The notes beneath the pieces were generated by a model. It was not told the origin of the DNA and ran no database searches. It saw only the letters and a list, made by a program, of their open reading frames with translations. A DNA stretch of 64,000 nt. Source: Strigamia acuminata (lineage: Eukaryota > Arthropoda > Chilopoda > Geophilomorpha > Linotaeniidae). This document shows, piece after piece, positions 12,244-22,800 of this stretch. The stretch covers positions 14,800,517 through 14,864,516 of the forward strand of contig OX442318.1 of NCBI GenBank assembly GCA_949358305.1, in the 5' to 3' direction. Position 1 is the first letter of the stretch. Each line of letters begins with the position of its first letter. A program made the translations under genes and the position numbers.

Positions 12244-12309
12244 GCGAGGCTGGCGGCCGAAAAAAAAAAAGCATCCGCGCACCGAGACCAAAGTTGACCC
12301 CTGCCCTTA

Positions 12310-15300
12310 CTAATCCAACTCCAGCGCCCGAATGTGCTTCACGGATCGGCGATATTCTTTTCCATCAGCAGTGGCCACCCGGACCACGCGGACTATCCCA
12401 TCTTCTCCGGGAAAAACTTCCTTAATTCGCACGAGTGGCCAAAAATAAGGGTTGGACCCCACTTTTTCGAGTAAAACTACTTGACCCACTTTCGGATTTT
12501 TGAAAAAGCGGTCCCCCTTAACCTCGTGAAAATTACGTAGTTGTTTTAAATATCCCTCCTTCCATAGGCGCCAAAACTCCCAGACGAATAACCGGCGTTT
12601 CCGATCCAACTTTTTCAAATCAGCCCTTTTGATGGCGGAAACTGGGACGTTAAGCACATATTTGCCCAGGCCTCCAGTCAGAAAACTTTCAGGCGACAAT
12701 ATGTGCCCACCATCAACTTCCTCATGAACATAAGATAAAGGTCTTGAGTTGATTATCGAGCTCACCTCCAGGACTAAAGTCTGTAGAGCTTCAAGATCAA
12801 TCGTTTTTCGTGTCAGCATTTTCCTCAGCTTGTCCTTAACAGAACGCACTAAACGTTCCCATGAGCCACCGGCCCAAGGTGAGAAAGGTGGTGTAAATGT
12901 CCACAGAATCCGGCGCTCAGTGAGGAGCGTCTTCACTTTATCCTTCGCTATGAGCTTGCCCCAAGACTGGATTTCTTGTGACCCGCGTGCAAACGTTCGG
13001 GAATTGTCAGAAAACACTTTCGCCGGATAACCAAAACGAGCCCCGAATCTTCGAAAAGCCAAAAGAAATTTTTCGACTGTCAAATTCTCAGAAACTTCGA
13101 GGTGCACGCTTCGTGTCACCAGGCAAGTAAACAACAATATGTAAACTTTCTTTGACTGTTTCGCAGGTCCAACGTTGAGGGGACCCAAGTGATCGATCCC
13201 GGTGTGACGGAAAGGAGCGGCCGGCGTCACGCGTTCCATGGGGGGATCTCCAGTGATAGGATTGCCCGCTTGCAACTTCGCCTTTCGGCACGTCAGGCAA
13301 TTCCTTATCACTGACTGCACCGTCCTCCGACCACGCAAAACCCAGAAACGATCTCGGACCCTGTAAAGGGTTTCGCTCAAATCCCCGTGCATGAGGCCAA
13401 GATGAGTCTGCTTGATTATCAGTCTTGTAACCCAACTCTCTGGATGTAATAAGACGGGGTTACTCTCGTTGAACGTGAGAAACGACTTGCGCAGGCGACT
13501 TCGTAACCTTAGCAACCCTTTCTCTCCAATAAAAATGTCGAAATTCTTCAAAATTGAGGTTTTATCAACCCCTTTGTTCAGCTCCACAGCTTCGAGCTCC
13601 TCTCGGAAATGCATCCGTTGCGACAGGTGAATCAACTTCCTCTCAGCCTCTTCCAACTCGAATATCTCGAGGTCCACCCCCCGAAGAGAAGGAGTCCGAC
13701 ACCGTCGTATAAGAGCAAATACTCGAGTCATGCGTCGAAAAGAGCTGAAACGTCGAAAAAACGTGTCCATAAAAGTCTCTTGAAGTGAGACAGCCAGAAC
13801 AACCGTCTTCATCTCTTCCGCAGGAAGGGAGACGTCGTCCACACACATCGGAGTCAAAGTCCGAGGATCCGTGCCTGTCCACCACAACTGGTTGTCAATT
13901 AAGTCTTTCGCGCTGCGTGGACGTGTCAAGACGTCTGCCGGATTCAAATCGGTAGGAACGTATGCCCATTGCTCTTTGCGCGATTTTTCTAAAATCTCAG
14001 CCACCCGGTTGGAAACGTAAGGTTTCCATTGGTTTTTCACCGATTTAATCCAGGCGAGCGCGACCATCGAATCCGAAAAGAATTTGACTTCTTCTACGGG
14101 ATAATCTGGCAAGAAATTCTTTAAAATGTAGTCTGCCATTCGAGCCCCAACTACAGCAGCAGTTAATTCGAGACGGGGTAAAGAGAGCTTGGCAATCGGG
14201 GCAATTCGACATTTACTCAATAAAAGATGGCTAACCCCTTCGGCATTGCGCGTATAAACAGCACAGCCATATGCCTTTGGACTGGCATCACAAAAGATCT
14301 CTAAAGCCAACTTCTTTCTCGAAAATGTGCCCAGCCAGCGTTTAATTTTAAAGTCTTTCAAAATGGAGATGTCCGAATACCAAGTCGCCACTTCTCCCCT
14401 TTCATCTTCAGATATATTGCCATCCCAAGCAAGAGATCTGCCGCAACAGGACTGCATCAATAACTTCATCGGTAAGATGACAGGCGCTAACAGACCAAGT
14501 GGGTCAAAAACCGACGCGACAAGCGATAAGATGCTTCTTCTTGAATGAGGAATTTTTTCGCATGCAGGAATTTTGAACAGGATTGAATCTTCCGGCACAT
14601 TCCATAAAACGCCCAACATTTTAATAATGTCCAATTCTGCAAACGTTTCACTTCTCATGTGAAAACCCTCGTCCTTAAGGGCAGCAAACGCCTGTTCATC
14701 GGAAGACGCCCACTTGACCAGTGGGAGTTTCCCGTCATCAAGAATCATTCGAAGGTCCTCGCAGTGTTTCACTGCATGCTCGACATCATCACCACCGGAT
14801 GTCAAGTCATCCATATAAATCCCTCCATCGAGGGCGTCAGCTTCTTTCGGGTGAGTTTCCTCGTACAGTCGCCCCTGTTTACGTATTGCTGCACAGAGCA
14901 AAAAAGGGGACGCATTGACGCCGAACGGCACAACAGTCATGCGAAGGACCATCAAATGATCCCACAGGTTTTTCCACGAAAACGGTTTCTGGAAATACTC
15001 TCTCGCAACCCACAAAAAACGCAAAAAATTGCGATGTGTGGGGTTTATCAGGACTTGTAAGAAAGCCTGTTTTATATCGGCAATCACCAGAACGCAATAG
15101 AGTCTAAACCTGATTAAAACTAAAATTATGTCTGGATTTAACGACGGGCCCGGATAAAGACAGTTGTTAAGGGACTTCATACCTTTTCTCGCCGAAGACG
15201 CATTAAACACCACGCGGAATTTTGTCGTTTGGCGGTCTTCCTTAATTACGGGGTGGTGGGGAATATTATATACTCCTTTACGCAAAAACCGCTCCTCTTT

Positions 15301-17526
15301 TGGCACTTCTTCCGCGTGATCTTCCTCCAGATAATCAGTCATTGCCTTGTGATACCGTGCTTTATAGTCCTCATTCCCATCAATTCGTTGCAGGGTGCTA
15401 GCTAATTGATTCATAGCTATCTCCCAATTAGAGTCAAGATCGTCAATTGCCCCGTTAAACGGCAACAATACTTCGTAGCGCCCTGAATCGAGTCTTTTCG
15501 TTGTTTTTTCAAATCGATCGCGGACAAAGTCAGAGTCCTTTTCACCGGCGCTTATGCCAATAGCTTCAAGACTCCAAAGCTTCTCCAATTCCCTGTCACT
15601 GGTGTCGCAACACGCGTTACAGCAGGAAACCGTATCCGCCTCCTCAAACAAGTCTGTCGACCCTGCAGCCCCAGACAGGACCCAGTCGAAGATTGTGTTA
15701 ATCAATCCGAGTGAGTCACTTAACCGCTTGCGACCGTTAACAAAAAACTTCCACCATACGTCGATTCCCAGCAAAATTTCTATTTTGTTCGACTCGGACG
15801 GAAGTTCCTCCGCCAATTCAATGCCCATCCCCTTCACCTTTTCAATTACAGCTGGGTTTACAACTCCCGAAACAAACGGCAAACTCTCCGCAGTAAGGGC
15901 AGCGACCCGAAGCTCCTTTGAACAGTGACGGGACCGTAAACATAAATCATAGATGTCGTAATCGGTTGCAGCCGGTATACTTTCGTTAAATCGCTGCGTC
16001 GTCATGTGCATAGTTCCTTCCTTTTGTAGCTTTAAACGATCAGCCAAACTTCGCAAAATAAACGACCTGTGACTGCCCGAGTCCAAAACGCCACGCACGC
16101 AGTGTATCCCACCCGATTTCGTCTTCAAATTTGCCGTAAAAACCATAAGTTGAAGCGTGGAAGAAACCGCCATAGAAACGTTTGTGATCGCTTGAATCTC
16201 CCCAACTTTTTCGGTGGAAGACAAGGCTGTCACTTCAGACTTTCTGCAAATCGATGAATGGTGTCTCCCGCCACAAGAACGACAAGAAAACTTGGTTTTA
16301 CATTCTTGTGCGCGGTGACCTGCACGCAGACAGTTGAAACACAGGCGATTTTTCCTTACGATTTCGAACTTGTCATTAACCTCCATTTCCTTCTTGCAGC
16401 TTGCATTTTGATGCTCTTCACCGCAAAACACACAGGCAAACTTGTCCGACTTTGACTTGGTTGACGACGCAGATTTCGCGTTTTGAGCAGTAAAGCAAGT
16501 TGCCATCGTCCCTTTGGACTCTTTGGCTTTTTCTGGCTGCTTCTCAGAGCGCTCTTTCTTTACACCGGTACGCTCGGAGCCCATTAACTCCTCCGTTTGC
16601 TCGGCTAATGTAATCTCCGAAGCGAGAAAATCGAGAAGAGTTATAACGTTACAGCCGCCCAGGCCATGGATCCGACCGTAGCGTGTCACCATTTCCATTG
16701 GAAATTTTCGGAGAATATCAGGCACGAGCAGCAACCCGGCCGTTCTCACCGGAACCTGCAACTGCTCGAGCAACCGAACCGCGGACGAAACTTTGGTCAG
16801 TAACGCCTTCACGGCTTTCGCAGGGTGTACATCCACTATCGGTTTCAATTCTCTTATGGTCTTCATCAGAGCATTGCGCTGAGCTCCAGCATCTCCATAA
16901 CTCCGTTGTAATTCCTCCCGCGCCAAATTATAGCAACCATCTATGAGCGGATAATTAGATATGAGAGCGCCAGCTTCTCCTGTACAAGACACCTGCAAAT
17001 ATTGCAATTTTTCGATTTCCGACAAATCGGGATTTGTGTGTATCGCTGTTTCGAAGTGGTTCATAAACGACTTGAAAAGCAGAACCTCCCCGTCGAACTT
17101 CCTCATATCCAACTTCGGAATCTTTGAGTTCTTCTTTTTTGGGGTGGTGGTGTTCAAAAACGAGCCGCCTCCCGCTCCGGCAGAAGTCGAAGAAACATGC
17201 GCTACCCATCTTTTTGAAAGCTGATACCTCTTGGACAGCAGATCCAAGCGAACAGCTATCTCTTCTACATGACGAACTTTCAGCAGATACGGTGGCCGAA
17301 GCAGATGGGGCTGGAGTAAGTTCAAATCGTTGACCATCTGAAGATTTTTCTCTTGCGCGGACAACTGAAGTGCTTCCAGTTCCCCTGAATCAACTACGGT
17401 CTCGGAGCGCTTCAACATGGCCTCAAGAGAGACAGCCAAAGCATCCCACCTCGCTTCAAGCACGTCAGGTTGGATTGGCGGCAGCGGCGGGGTATAAGAC
17501 CGCGGCGATACTGGTTGTGACACCAT
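12310..17526 (-). CDS. gag-pol: BEL/Pao gag-pol polyprotein (1738 aa)
   Basis: A single frame encodes the whole polyprotein. In order, a Gag region of DUF1759 type lies at about residues 135-310. Three zinc knuckles follow at 365-377, 396-409 (classical CX2CX4HX4C) and 415-427. A retropepsin has its catalytic Asp in GVLDSGS (D482). The reverse transcriptase has D817 and YMDD at 904-907. RNase H has D1080, E1120 and D1152. The integrase has an HHCC zinc site (H1375, H1380, C1410, C1413) and a D1445-D1507-E1557 triad. A C-terminal DUF5641-like domain runs from about 1640. Every catalytic residue I would expect is present. The ATG at 17526 is the first in frame and gives a complete Gag. The product would form particles, copy the element RNA and integrate it. 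No env frame follows the stop. Confidence 0.95.
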   Translation of the reverse strand: MVSQPVSPRSYTPPLPPIQPDVLEARWDALAVSLEAMLKRSETVVDSGELEALQLSAQEKNLQMVNDLNLLQPHLLRPPYLLKVRHVEEIAVRLDLLSKRYQLSKRWVAHVSSTSAGAGGGSFLNTTTPKKKNSKIPKLDMRKFDGEVLLFKSFMNHFETAIHTNPDLSEIEKLQYLQVSCTGEAGALISNYPLIDGCYNLAREELQRSYGDAGAQRNALMKTIRELKPIVDVHPAKAVKALLTKVSSAVRLLEQLQVPVRTAGLLLVPDILRKFPMEMVTRYGRIHGLGGCNVITLLDFLASEITLAEQTEELMGSERTGVKKERSEKQPEKAKESKGTMATCFTAQNAKSASSTKSKSDKFACVFCGEEHQNASCKKEMEVNDKFEIVRKNRLCFNCLRAGHRAQECKTKFSCRSCGGRHHSSICRKSEVTALSSTEKVGEIQAITNVSMAVSSTLQLMVFTANLKTKSGGIHCVRGVLDSGSHRSFILRSLADRLKLQKEGTMHMTTQRFNESIPAATDYDIYDLCLRSRHCSKELRVAALTAESLPFVSGVVNPAVIEKVKGMGIELAEELPSESNKIEILLGIDVWWKFFVNGRKRLSDSLGLINTIFDWVLSGAAGSTDLFEEADTVSCCNACCDTSDRELEKLWSLEAIGISAGEKDSDFVRDRFEKTTKRLDSGRYEVLLPFNGAIDDLDSNWEIAMNQLASTLQRIDGNEDYKARYHKAMTDYLEEDHAEEVPKEERFLRKGVYNIPHHPVIKEDRQTTKFRVVFNASSARKGMKSLNNCLYPGPSLNPDIILVLIRFRLYCVLVIADIKQAFLQVLINPTHRNFLRFLWVAREYFQKPFSWKNLWDHLMVLRMTVVPFGVNASPFLLCAAIRKQGRLYEETHPKEADALDGGIYMDDLTSGGDDVEHAVKHCEDLRMILDDGKLPLVKWASSDEQAFAALKDEGFHMRSETFAELDIIKMLGVLWNVPEDSILFKIPACEKIPHSRRSILSLVASVFDPLGLLAPVILPMKLLMQSCCGRSLAWDGNISEDERGEVATWYSDISILKDFKIKRWLGTFSRKKLALEIFCDASPKAYGCAVYTRNAEGVSHLLLSKCRIAPIAKLSLPRLELTAAVVGARMADYILKNFLPDYPVEEVKFFSDSMVALAWIKSVKNQWKPYVSNRVAEILEKSRKEQWAYVPTDLNPADVLTRPRSAKDLIDNQLWWTGTDPRTLTPMCVDDVSLPAEEMKTVVLAVSLQETFMDTFFRRFSSFRRMTRVFALIRRCRTPSLRGVDLEIFELEEAERKLIHLSQRMHFREELEAVELNKGVDKTSILKNFDIFIGEKGLLRLRSRLRKSFLTFNESNPVLLHPESWVTRLIIKQTHLGLMHGDLSETLYRVRDRFWVLRGRRTVQSVIRNCLTCRKAKLQAGNPITGDPPMERVTPAAPFRHTGIDHLGPLNVGPAKQSKKVYILLFTCLVTRSVHLEVSENLTVEKFLLAFRRFGARFGYPAKVFSDNSRTFARGSQEIQSWGKLIAKDKVKTLLTERRILWTFTPPFSPWAGGSWERLVRSVKDKLRKMLTRKTIDLEALQTLVLEVSSIINSRPLSYVHEEVDGGHILSPESFLTGGLGKYVLNVPVSAIKRADLKKLDRKRRLFVWEFWRLWKEGYLKQLRNFHEVKGDRFFKNPKVGQVVLLEKVGSNPYFWPLVRIKEVFPGEDGIVRVVRVATADGKEYRRSVKHIRALELD

Positions 17527-18120
17527 CTTTGCCTGGAATTAGAAAGCAAAAGACAATATCTATCGCCAAATACCACAACCTCGTACCAAAATAAACAAGA
17601 AAACAAAACACGCACACGACAATAGCAATTGACACAGCACACCACGTGTAGCACGGTGCTGCTTACTGAACGATTCACGTTTGACAAACAGAACCGGACA
17701 GCGACAAACTCCCCCGCTTAAGGCGGTTATATGGAGCACACTAGAGAATAGTTATTATTCTAGAAATAACAACTCACAAAACACAATTGCACCCTCCCCC
17801 AGGCACAAGCACTGACCATTCCCAACAACACTCTCAACCAATACAAAACCAAACTTAAAACTATAAAGTCCAAAGTCGGTGACTCTTCAAAGACGTTGCT
17901 CATCCACCGCACGCGTTGTGTTTGCAGTTATGACCGAAGAATCCAGCAACAGGTGACGTCAGGGCTGTCCGTACCGCCGCTCTCGACGACTTGACCGCGC
18001 GACTCTTGCCGCCTTGGGAAGATGTGTATTCGATGAACGACACGCGTACGGAATCCAAAACCCGCACCAACTCGAACGAGGCTCACCGTCGCTCGCAATT
18101 GGTCACCCCGGCGTCCAGCT

Positions 18121-18140
18121 GAATCCTGGTCACGGCACCA
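18121..18140 (-). promoter_or_regulatory. Primer-binding site, tRNA-His type
   Basis: On the plus strand GAATCCTGGTCACGGCACCA lies 11 bp inside the 5' LTR edge. It reads as a tRNA 3' end including CCA, and TCACGGCA-CCA with GAATCC upstream is what I recall for insect cytosolic tRNA-His. The element RNA carries the complement, TGGTGCCGTGACC. This position and polarity confirm the minus orientation of the element. The tRNA assignment is from memory. Confidence 0.8.
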
Positions 18141-18151
18141 ATTTCCGGTTC

Positions 18152-18922
18152 TGTTGCGGTCAGCCAACGAGATGACCGGTCAAGGTAGCGACTCCCAAGT
18201 CGCTCTTTGGATCGCATAGTGATTTCCGTACATCTGCGACAGATGAGCAGCAATGGCGCATCGCATTGGAGAAATACTATTGTTGGGTCGGCACAGCAAG
18301 GCATGGAGGAGAAGCGCAAGCTTTACTCCTCCGCACACATTGTTGACACTTGAATAAAATGAGTCGGGAAAAGCAAATAACTGACAACTTGTTTAATCAT
18401 TGGAATAACGAGAAAAGCTGAGTAAAAAGCAAAGAAACAAAAAAAGAGCAAGTGCAAGACAATGGCACGTGATAAAAACGACTTAGTTTAGCATTGTTAT
18501 GTCACGTCAAACTGCACTGCAGCCTCCTCTTACAGCAAAAAACTGATAATCTAACAATGAGACAAGCAAAAGTGGAAACAGATAAAATTCTCAAATGGCA
18601 CTTCTAGGCCTCAGTAGAGAACACAAATAAGAGCTGATAAAATGTAAAGAAATCTTAAAATTAACAAGAAGCGATGCGGAATCCGCACCACAAATGACTA
18701 GGAGAACAAACCGTTCTTAATATCAAACACAATACCCAAAAAGCTTACACTGTGACAAAAACCAAACACAAAACCAAGTAAACCTAACACACTTATTTAC
18801 AAACAATTAGAGCGGTGTCCATGGGGATGCAAAGTAAACTCCTAAAGCATATTAAAAACTAACTTACTTAATTATAAGAAACGATACAGCAAATAACACA
18901 CACTCCATCGCTGATAGCAACA
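18152..18922 (-). repeat. 5' LTR of the BEL/Pao element
   Basis: 771 bp, the same length as its partner and two mismatches away by eye. On the coding strand it lies upstream of the primer-binding site and the gag-pol frame, so it should hold the promoter. I did not identify a convincing TATA box. Confidence 0.95.
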
Positions 18923-19595
18923 GGCCGAATGACCAACTTTGAAACCTCAACCTACTCAAGCCAAATTATAGTGGACAAGGGTTCAGATGACCTGGAACAA
19001 TGAGTGGTGGACAATGATTTTAGTGATGAGAAGAAGTTGAAGCTTGATAGTCCTGGTGGTTTGGCTTACTATTGGCATGAACTTTGAAAAGAACCACCCC
19101 TTTTTCAGAGCCCAACAGAGTGGAGGGTCAGTAATAGCATGGGGAGCTTTTGCCTTCATGGGAAGAACTTATGTAGCATTCATTAGTGGCCGACAGAAAA
19201 CAGAAAATTTCTGATTTCTGAATCAGGAAACACTTAATGAGTTTTTGTTTCCTGTTGGGCAACGAATTTGGAGACACCTAATGGATATTTCAGCAGGATA
19301 ATGCCACTATTCACAGTTAAAATTCAACGGGAGCATCGTTTTCAGAAAAAATAATGCATCTATTGTAGTGGCCAGCCAGAAATCTTCACTAAAAACCATA
19401 GAAAATCTATGGAGAATAATGACTAGACAAGTTTATGCCAATAACAGACAATTTTCTACCATTGATGAACTAAAAACTGTGATTGACGGATATTGGGGTA
19501 ACATCTCTTCTAAAACTATCGAAAAATTAATTGTGTTTATGGAAAATAGTGTTTTTGAAGTAAAAAAACATAATGGAAACATAATTGGTCCATAA
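18923..19595 (+). pseudogene. Tc1-like transposase, catalytic part, broken
   Basis: After the BEL insertion the gene continues. SDEKKLKLDSPGGLAYYWHE near 19021-19086 holds the first catalytic Asp. FQQDNATIH at 19288-19314 holds the second. TIENLW in the frame 19368-19595 holds the Glu. The nucleotide spacing between the last two fits a DD34E enzyme after allowing for a frameshift. The conserved SPDLNPIENLWG motif has decayed to SLKTIENLWR. The last part, MTRQVYANNRQFSTIDELK onward, matches the family C-terminus. Multiple frameshifts and stops make it non-functional. Confidence 0.8.
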
Positions 19596-19640
19596 ACAAA
19601 CAATATTTCCAATTTATTGTTAAATAAATTTGTTAATTGT

Positions 19641-19842
19641 TAAATTCCACAGACTTTTTGGACACCTGTTATTTCATTTATTGTTGATATTTTAAATAAA
19701 TATTATTGAATCAGTCTGAAAATTTAATCAGACATTACTTGAGTGGTATATTTAATAATCCTAAAAGCAAAATTAAATCAAAATATTAGAAGTTAATTTT
19801 TTTCAAATTTTTCGTCATTCCGCAGACTTTTTGGACGCACCT
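19641..19842 (-). repeat. Right terminal inverted repeat of the Tc1-like element
   Basis: Reverse complement of the left arm over 202 bp, again with outer and inner copies of the GTCCAAAAAGTCTG motif. TA follows directly at 19843-19844. Confidence 0.9.
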
Positions 19843-19844
19843 TA

Positions 19845-22800
19845 TATAAGTTCACAGTTTCTTTACTGAATCATTATGGTGTTCAAGTCTACAATTAAAC
19901 TAGATCAGAATTCCGACATATTTCACCCAAGTTTTAATTCAAACCCAATGCAGTTCAGATGTCACTTACGGGTCCACCATGTTTAGAACCAGAGTTTGCA
20001 ATTTACAAATGAATCAGGCGTCTCAGCGATGGGTATTGTTGCAAGTGAAAAGGCGATGGGTAAAATAACATAACAATTTTACTTCTGTGGTGGTTAAAGC
20101 GAGACGCGTAGCAAGCACGCGGATTTACATGGAATTCTACACATATTCGGGGTCCACTTCCGGTCAGCAGGGACCTTGGTGGCGCACAATTTGCATACAA
20201 GAGAGCACTTAAAACGGCTCGAGCAATATAAAATAAAACAAATGACAAAACTCAAACTAAAAAACACACGACCGAAATAAAACACCTAATTGCAATACAA
20301 TAAACGAAAACACACCCAAACATATTAAATCATTTAAATTTTACACAGAGAGCAGGGTCAGATGAAGGCTTCGGGGGTCCCAGAGCACTTAGGAGGACAG
20401 GTGGGTCCACGAATATTCAGAAATGACATCTTCACAACATTTTCAAGCAAAATAATGCATTTTTGTGAGAACCAAACTCATTTTGATTTTTGAGCTAAAA
20501 AAAAGTTGCATTTTCACGCAAAACGATTCATTTTCAAATAAAATACTTCATTTTTTAGAGAAAAAATGCTTTATAAGACAAAAATAAGCATTTTTATCCG
20601 AAAACATGCACATTGTTCATGTACCCCTTTAGAATAGAGGGGGTAGTGGTTGCCCCTTTGGTTTCCTTAAGCCGGCACTGCCACAAAGGAACCAGTCGCG
20701 TAAATAATAGACTATGTGTTATCATCAGCTTAGCTTAGATAATGTCATACGATGAATAAATTATTATTAATTGAGACATCCATTAGTGTCTACATGCTTT
20801 TTTCATTAAATTCAAATGAATTTAATGTCTATCTCTGGTATCGTAATTATGAAAGAGCGATATCAAATCGCTTTCATAAATTGATGTACCATAAGCAACA
20901 GAGGCCACAAGATACTTTTAATAAAGTTCTGTTGTTTCGAGTTTGTAAGTTTGCTCGTTTCAGGTGGTGTGACCACAACCAAAATCAACCAGTCAATCTG
21001 ATTGCTAAAGAACTGACAGTTGTTGTTCCTTTTACATAAACCCATCACGCCTCACAATCACAATAATGTCTTGCCATCGGTAACAATATTGTACAAAAAT
21101 GCCAATATCTACTACGGTACTATTAAAGATCATTTTCACTCGTGCAAAAATTTAATTCCGTGATAACTACATTTTATGTGAGCTAACAAGTAAGATTTAT
21201 GTCTCCGTGAGTTTCGGATGTTTTAAATCCATTTACTGCAATTTGAGTTTTTAACGATATTATTAAAAGCATAATTACATTAAATATGACTGAAGTTATT
21301 ATTCTTGACTCATTTCCCTTTTGCTGCCACTAACAAACATAAGGGACTACTATATACGGTACTCGTAATGGCTTTAAAACTGTCATTTCTAAGAAGCTGA
21401 ATTATAACCAACACCCAAAACCACATGGCCACTTTGCACTACAACAACAAATTACAGTAACATCCTCTAAGCCATGTGCTAGACTTCTGTAAAATAATAG
21501 CAAAAAATTTATCGAATGACAATGCTTGTAAAACTTGATGTACAAACCTAAGAAAGTTTTTATTTTCAATTTCATATTTTTTGGGAACTTAAAAATATCC
21601 ATTAAAACCAAAAAGTTAACAACTTATTTTCTGGCCCCCCTTTTCTTACAACAAATCGATTCAAAAAAAGAAAAAGAAAAAAATTACTTTCTTTCATCTT
21701 GTGCGGTAAAATAAAATTAAGATGCGCTCCGTGTGCCACAAAAATTGTTTCATGCTCAAAGAACACAATCTAAGAGCACCACGTGCTCATGGTGCCAATT
21801 CTCATCAAACATACGAACACTTTTACCCCGGCTATACACTTTTTCTAAACAACGACTTTTCTTTATTTCTTTTCTTATACCTAAGTAAGTGCCATTTTTT
21901 CTTTACAAAGATTTGTGAAGAAAAAAATTAATTTGTTTTCTTTTACTACTTACTGCGTGATGATCCTAATTTCCAGCAAAGGAACTTTAGGACCCCCAAG
22001 CTTGGCAAAAAAAAATTACTTCTCTTCCGAATTTAACTACACTTTTTTGAGCCCTAATCCTAATGAATTCAATCATCGTACCGGTAACGACATAAAAAAA
22101 AAAAGCCAAACAGCAATGACATGCTTCACAGCCATTTGGAACGTGTTTACAGATAATTAAATTGATCTAATTAGTGCGCGTAATTATAAGTAACAACATC
22201 CAATTGTGCATTTAAACTGACCCGATAAGTAATTTTAAAACATTCAAAACCTAATTTCTCGTGTTGAATTAATTTTTGCCACCAGAAAATAAATGTCACA
22301 CAGGAAACTAGTTAAAATGTTCATTTCCTCTTTAAGTTAATAAGAATTAAACAAAACGGCATCATGCTTGTACGTTTCTTTTCGAAAACAGTTACATTTT
22401 TATGGCATTTCATGCGTGCCTTTCTCCTCGTCTGGGTCCATCATCAGAGCTCTGAATAAAGCGAGTGGTGAGAAAAGAAGAAAAGAGAAGAGAAGAGAAG
22501 AGAAGAGAAGGCAAGCAAGGCCTGATGCATAACGCATGCACATTAGCTCAATCATACCGTATACTGTATTGTCACATCCCAGTTACGGTTTAATGAACAC
22601 GAAAGCTCATCAAGGTTTCTCTTTTAATCAGCTTTTATTTCATTTCTACTTCATCATAAAAGCATAAGCCATCCTGATGAGAGCATTTCTTTTCACGTTC
22701 TTCCAAACCTCGTTTTTACAAATGAACACGTCATCAGTTGCACGGCGTAAAAATATTAAAATGCATTTTTCATTTAATTAATCTCCCCCCCCCTTCTCCC

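Larger units (their letters stand above)
11473..18922 (-). mobile_element. BEL/Pao LTR retrotransposon, apparently intact
   Basis: The element is 7450 bp long and lies on the minus strand. It has 771-bp LTRs starting TGTTGC and ending GCAACA, a GGCC target duplication (11469-11472 and 18923-18926), a tRNA-His-type primer-binding site and one uninterrupted gag-pol frame of 1738 codons. The two LTRs differ at only two positions by eye, so the insertion is young. It sits inside the transposase region of an older Tc1-like element. There is no purine-rich polypurine tract next to the 3' LTR. Instead the coding strand has an 11-T run and a GC-rich segment. Confidence 0.95.
10819..19842 (+). mobile_element. 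Tc1-like DNA transposon, interrupted by a BEL/Pao element
   Basis: The ends begin AGGTGCGTCCAAAAAGTCTG on both sides in inverted orientation and are flanked by TA, the usual Tc1/mariner target duplication. Each end is a 202-bp inverted repeat (10819-11020 and 19641-19842) that carries GTCCAAAAAGTCTGTGGAAT a second time at its inner edge. This is an IR/DR layout like that of Sleeping Beauty-type elements. The arms differ at about eight positions. Without the 7450-bp BEL element and its duplicated GGCC the transposon would be about 1.57 kb, normal for the superfamily. Its transposase gene is broken by several frameshifts and stops, so it is inactive. Confidence 0.9.
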
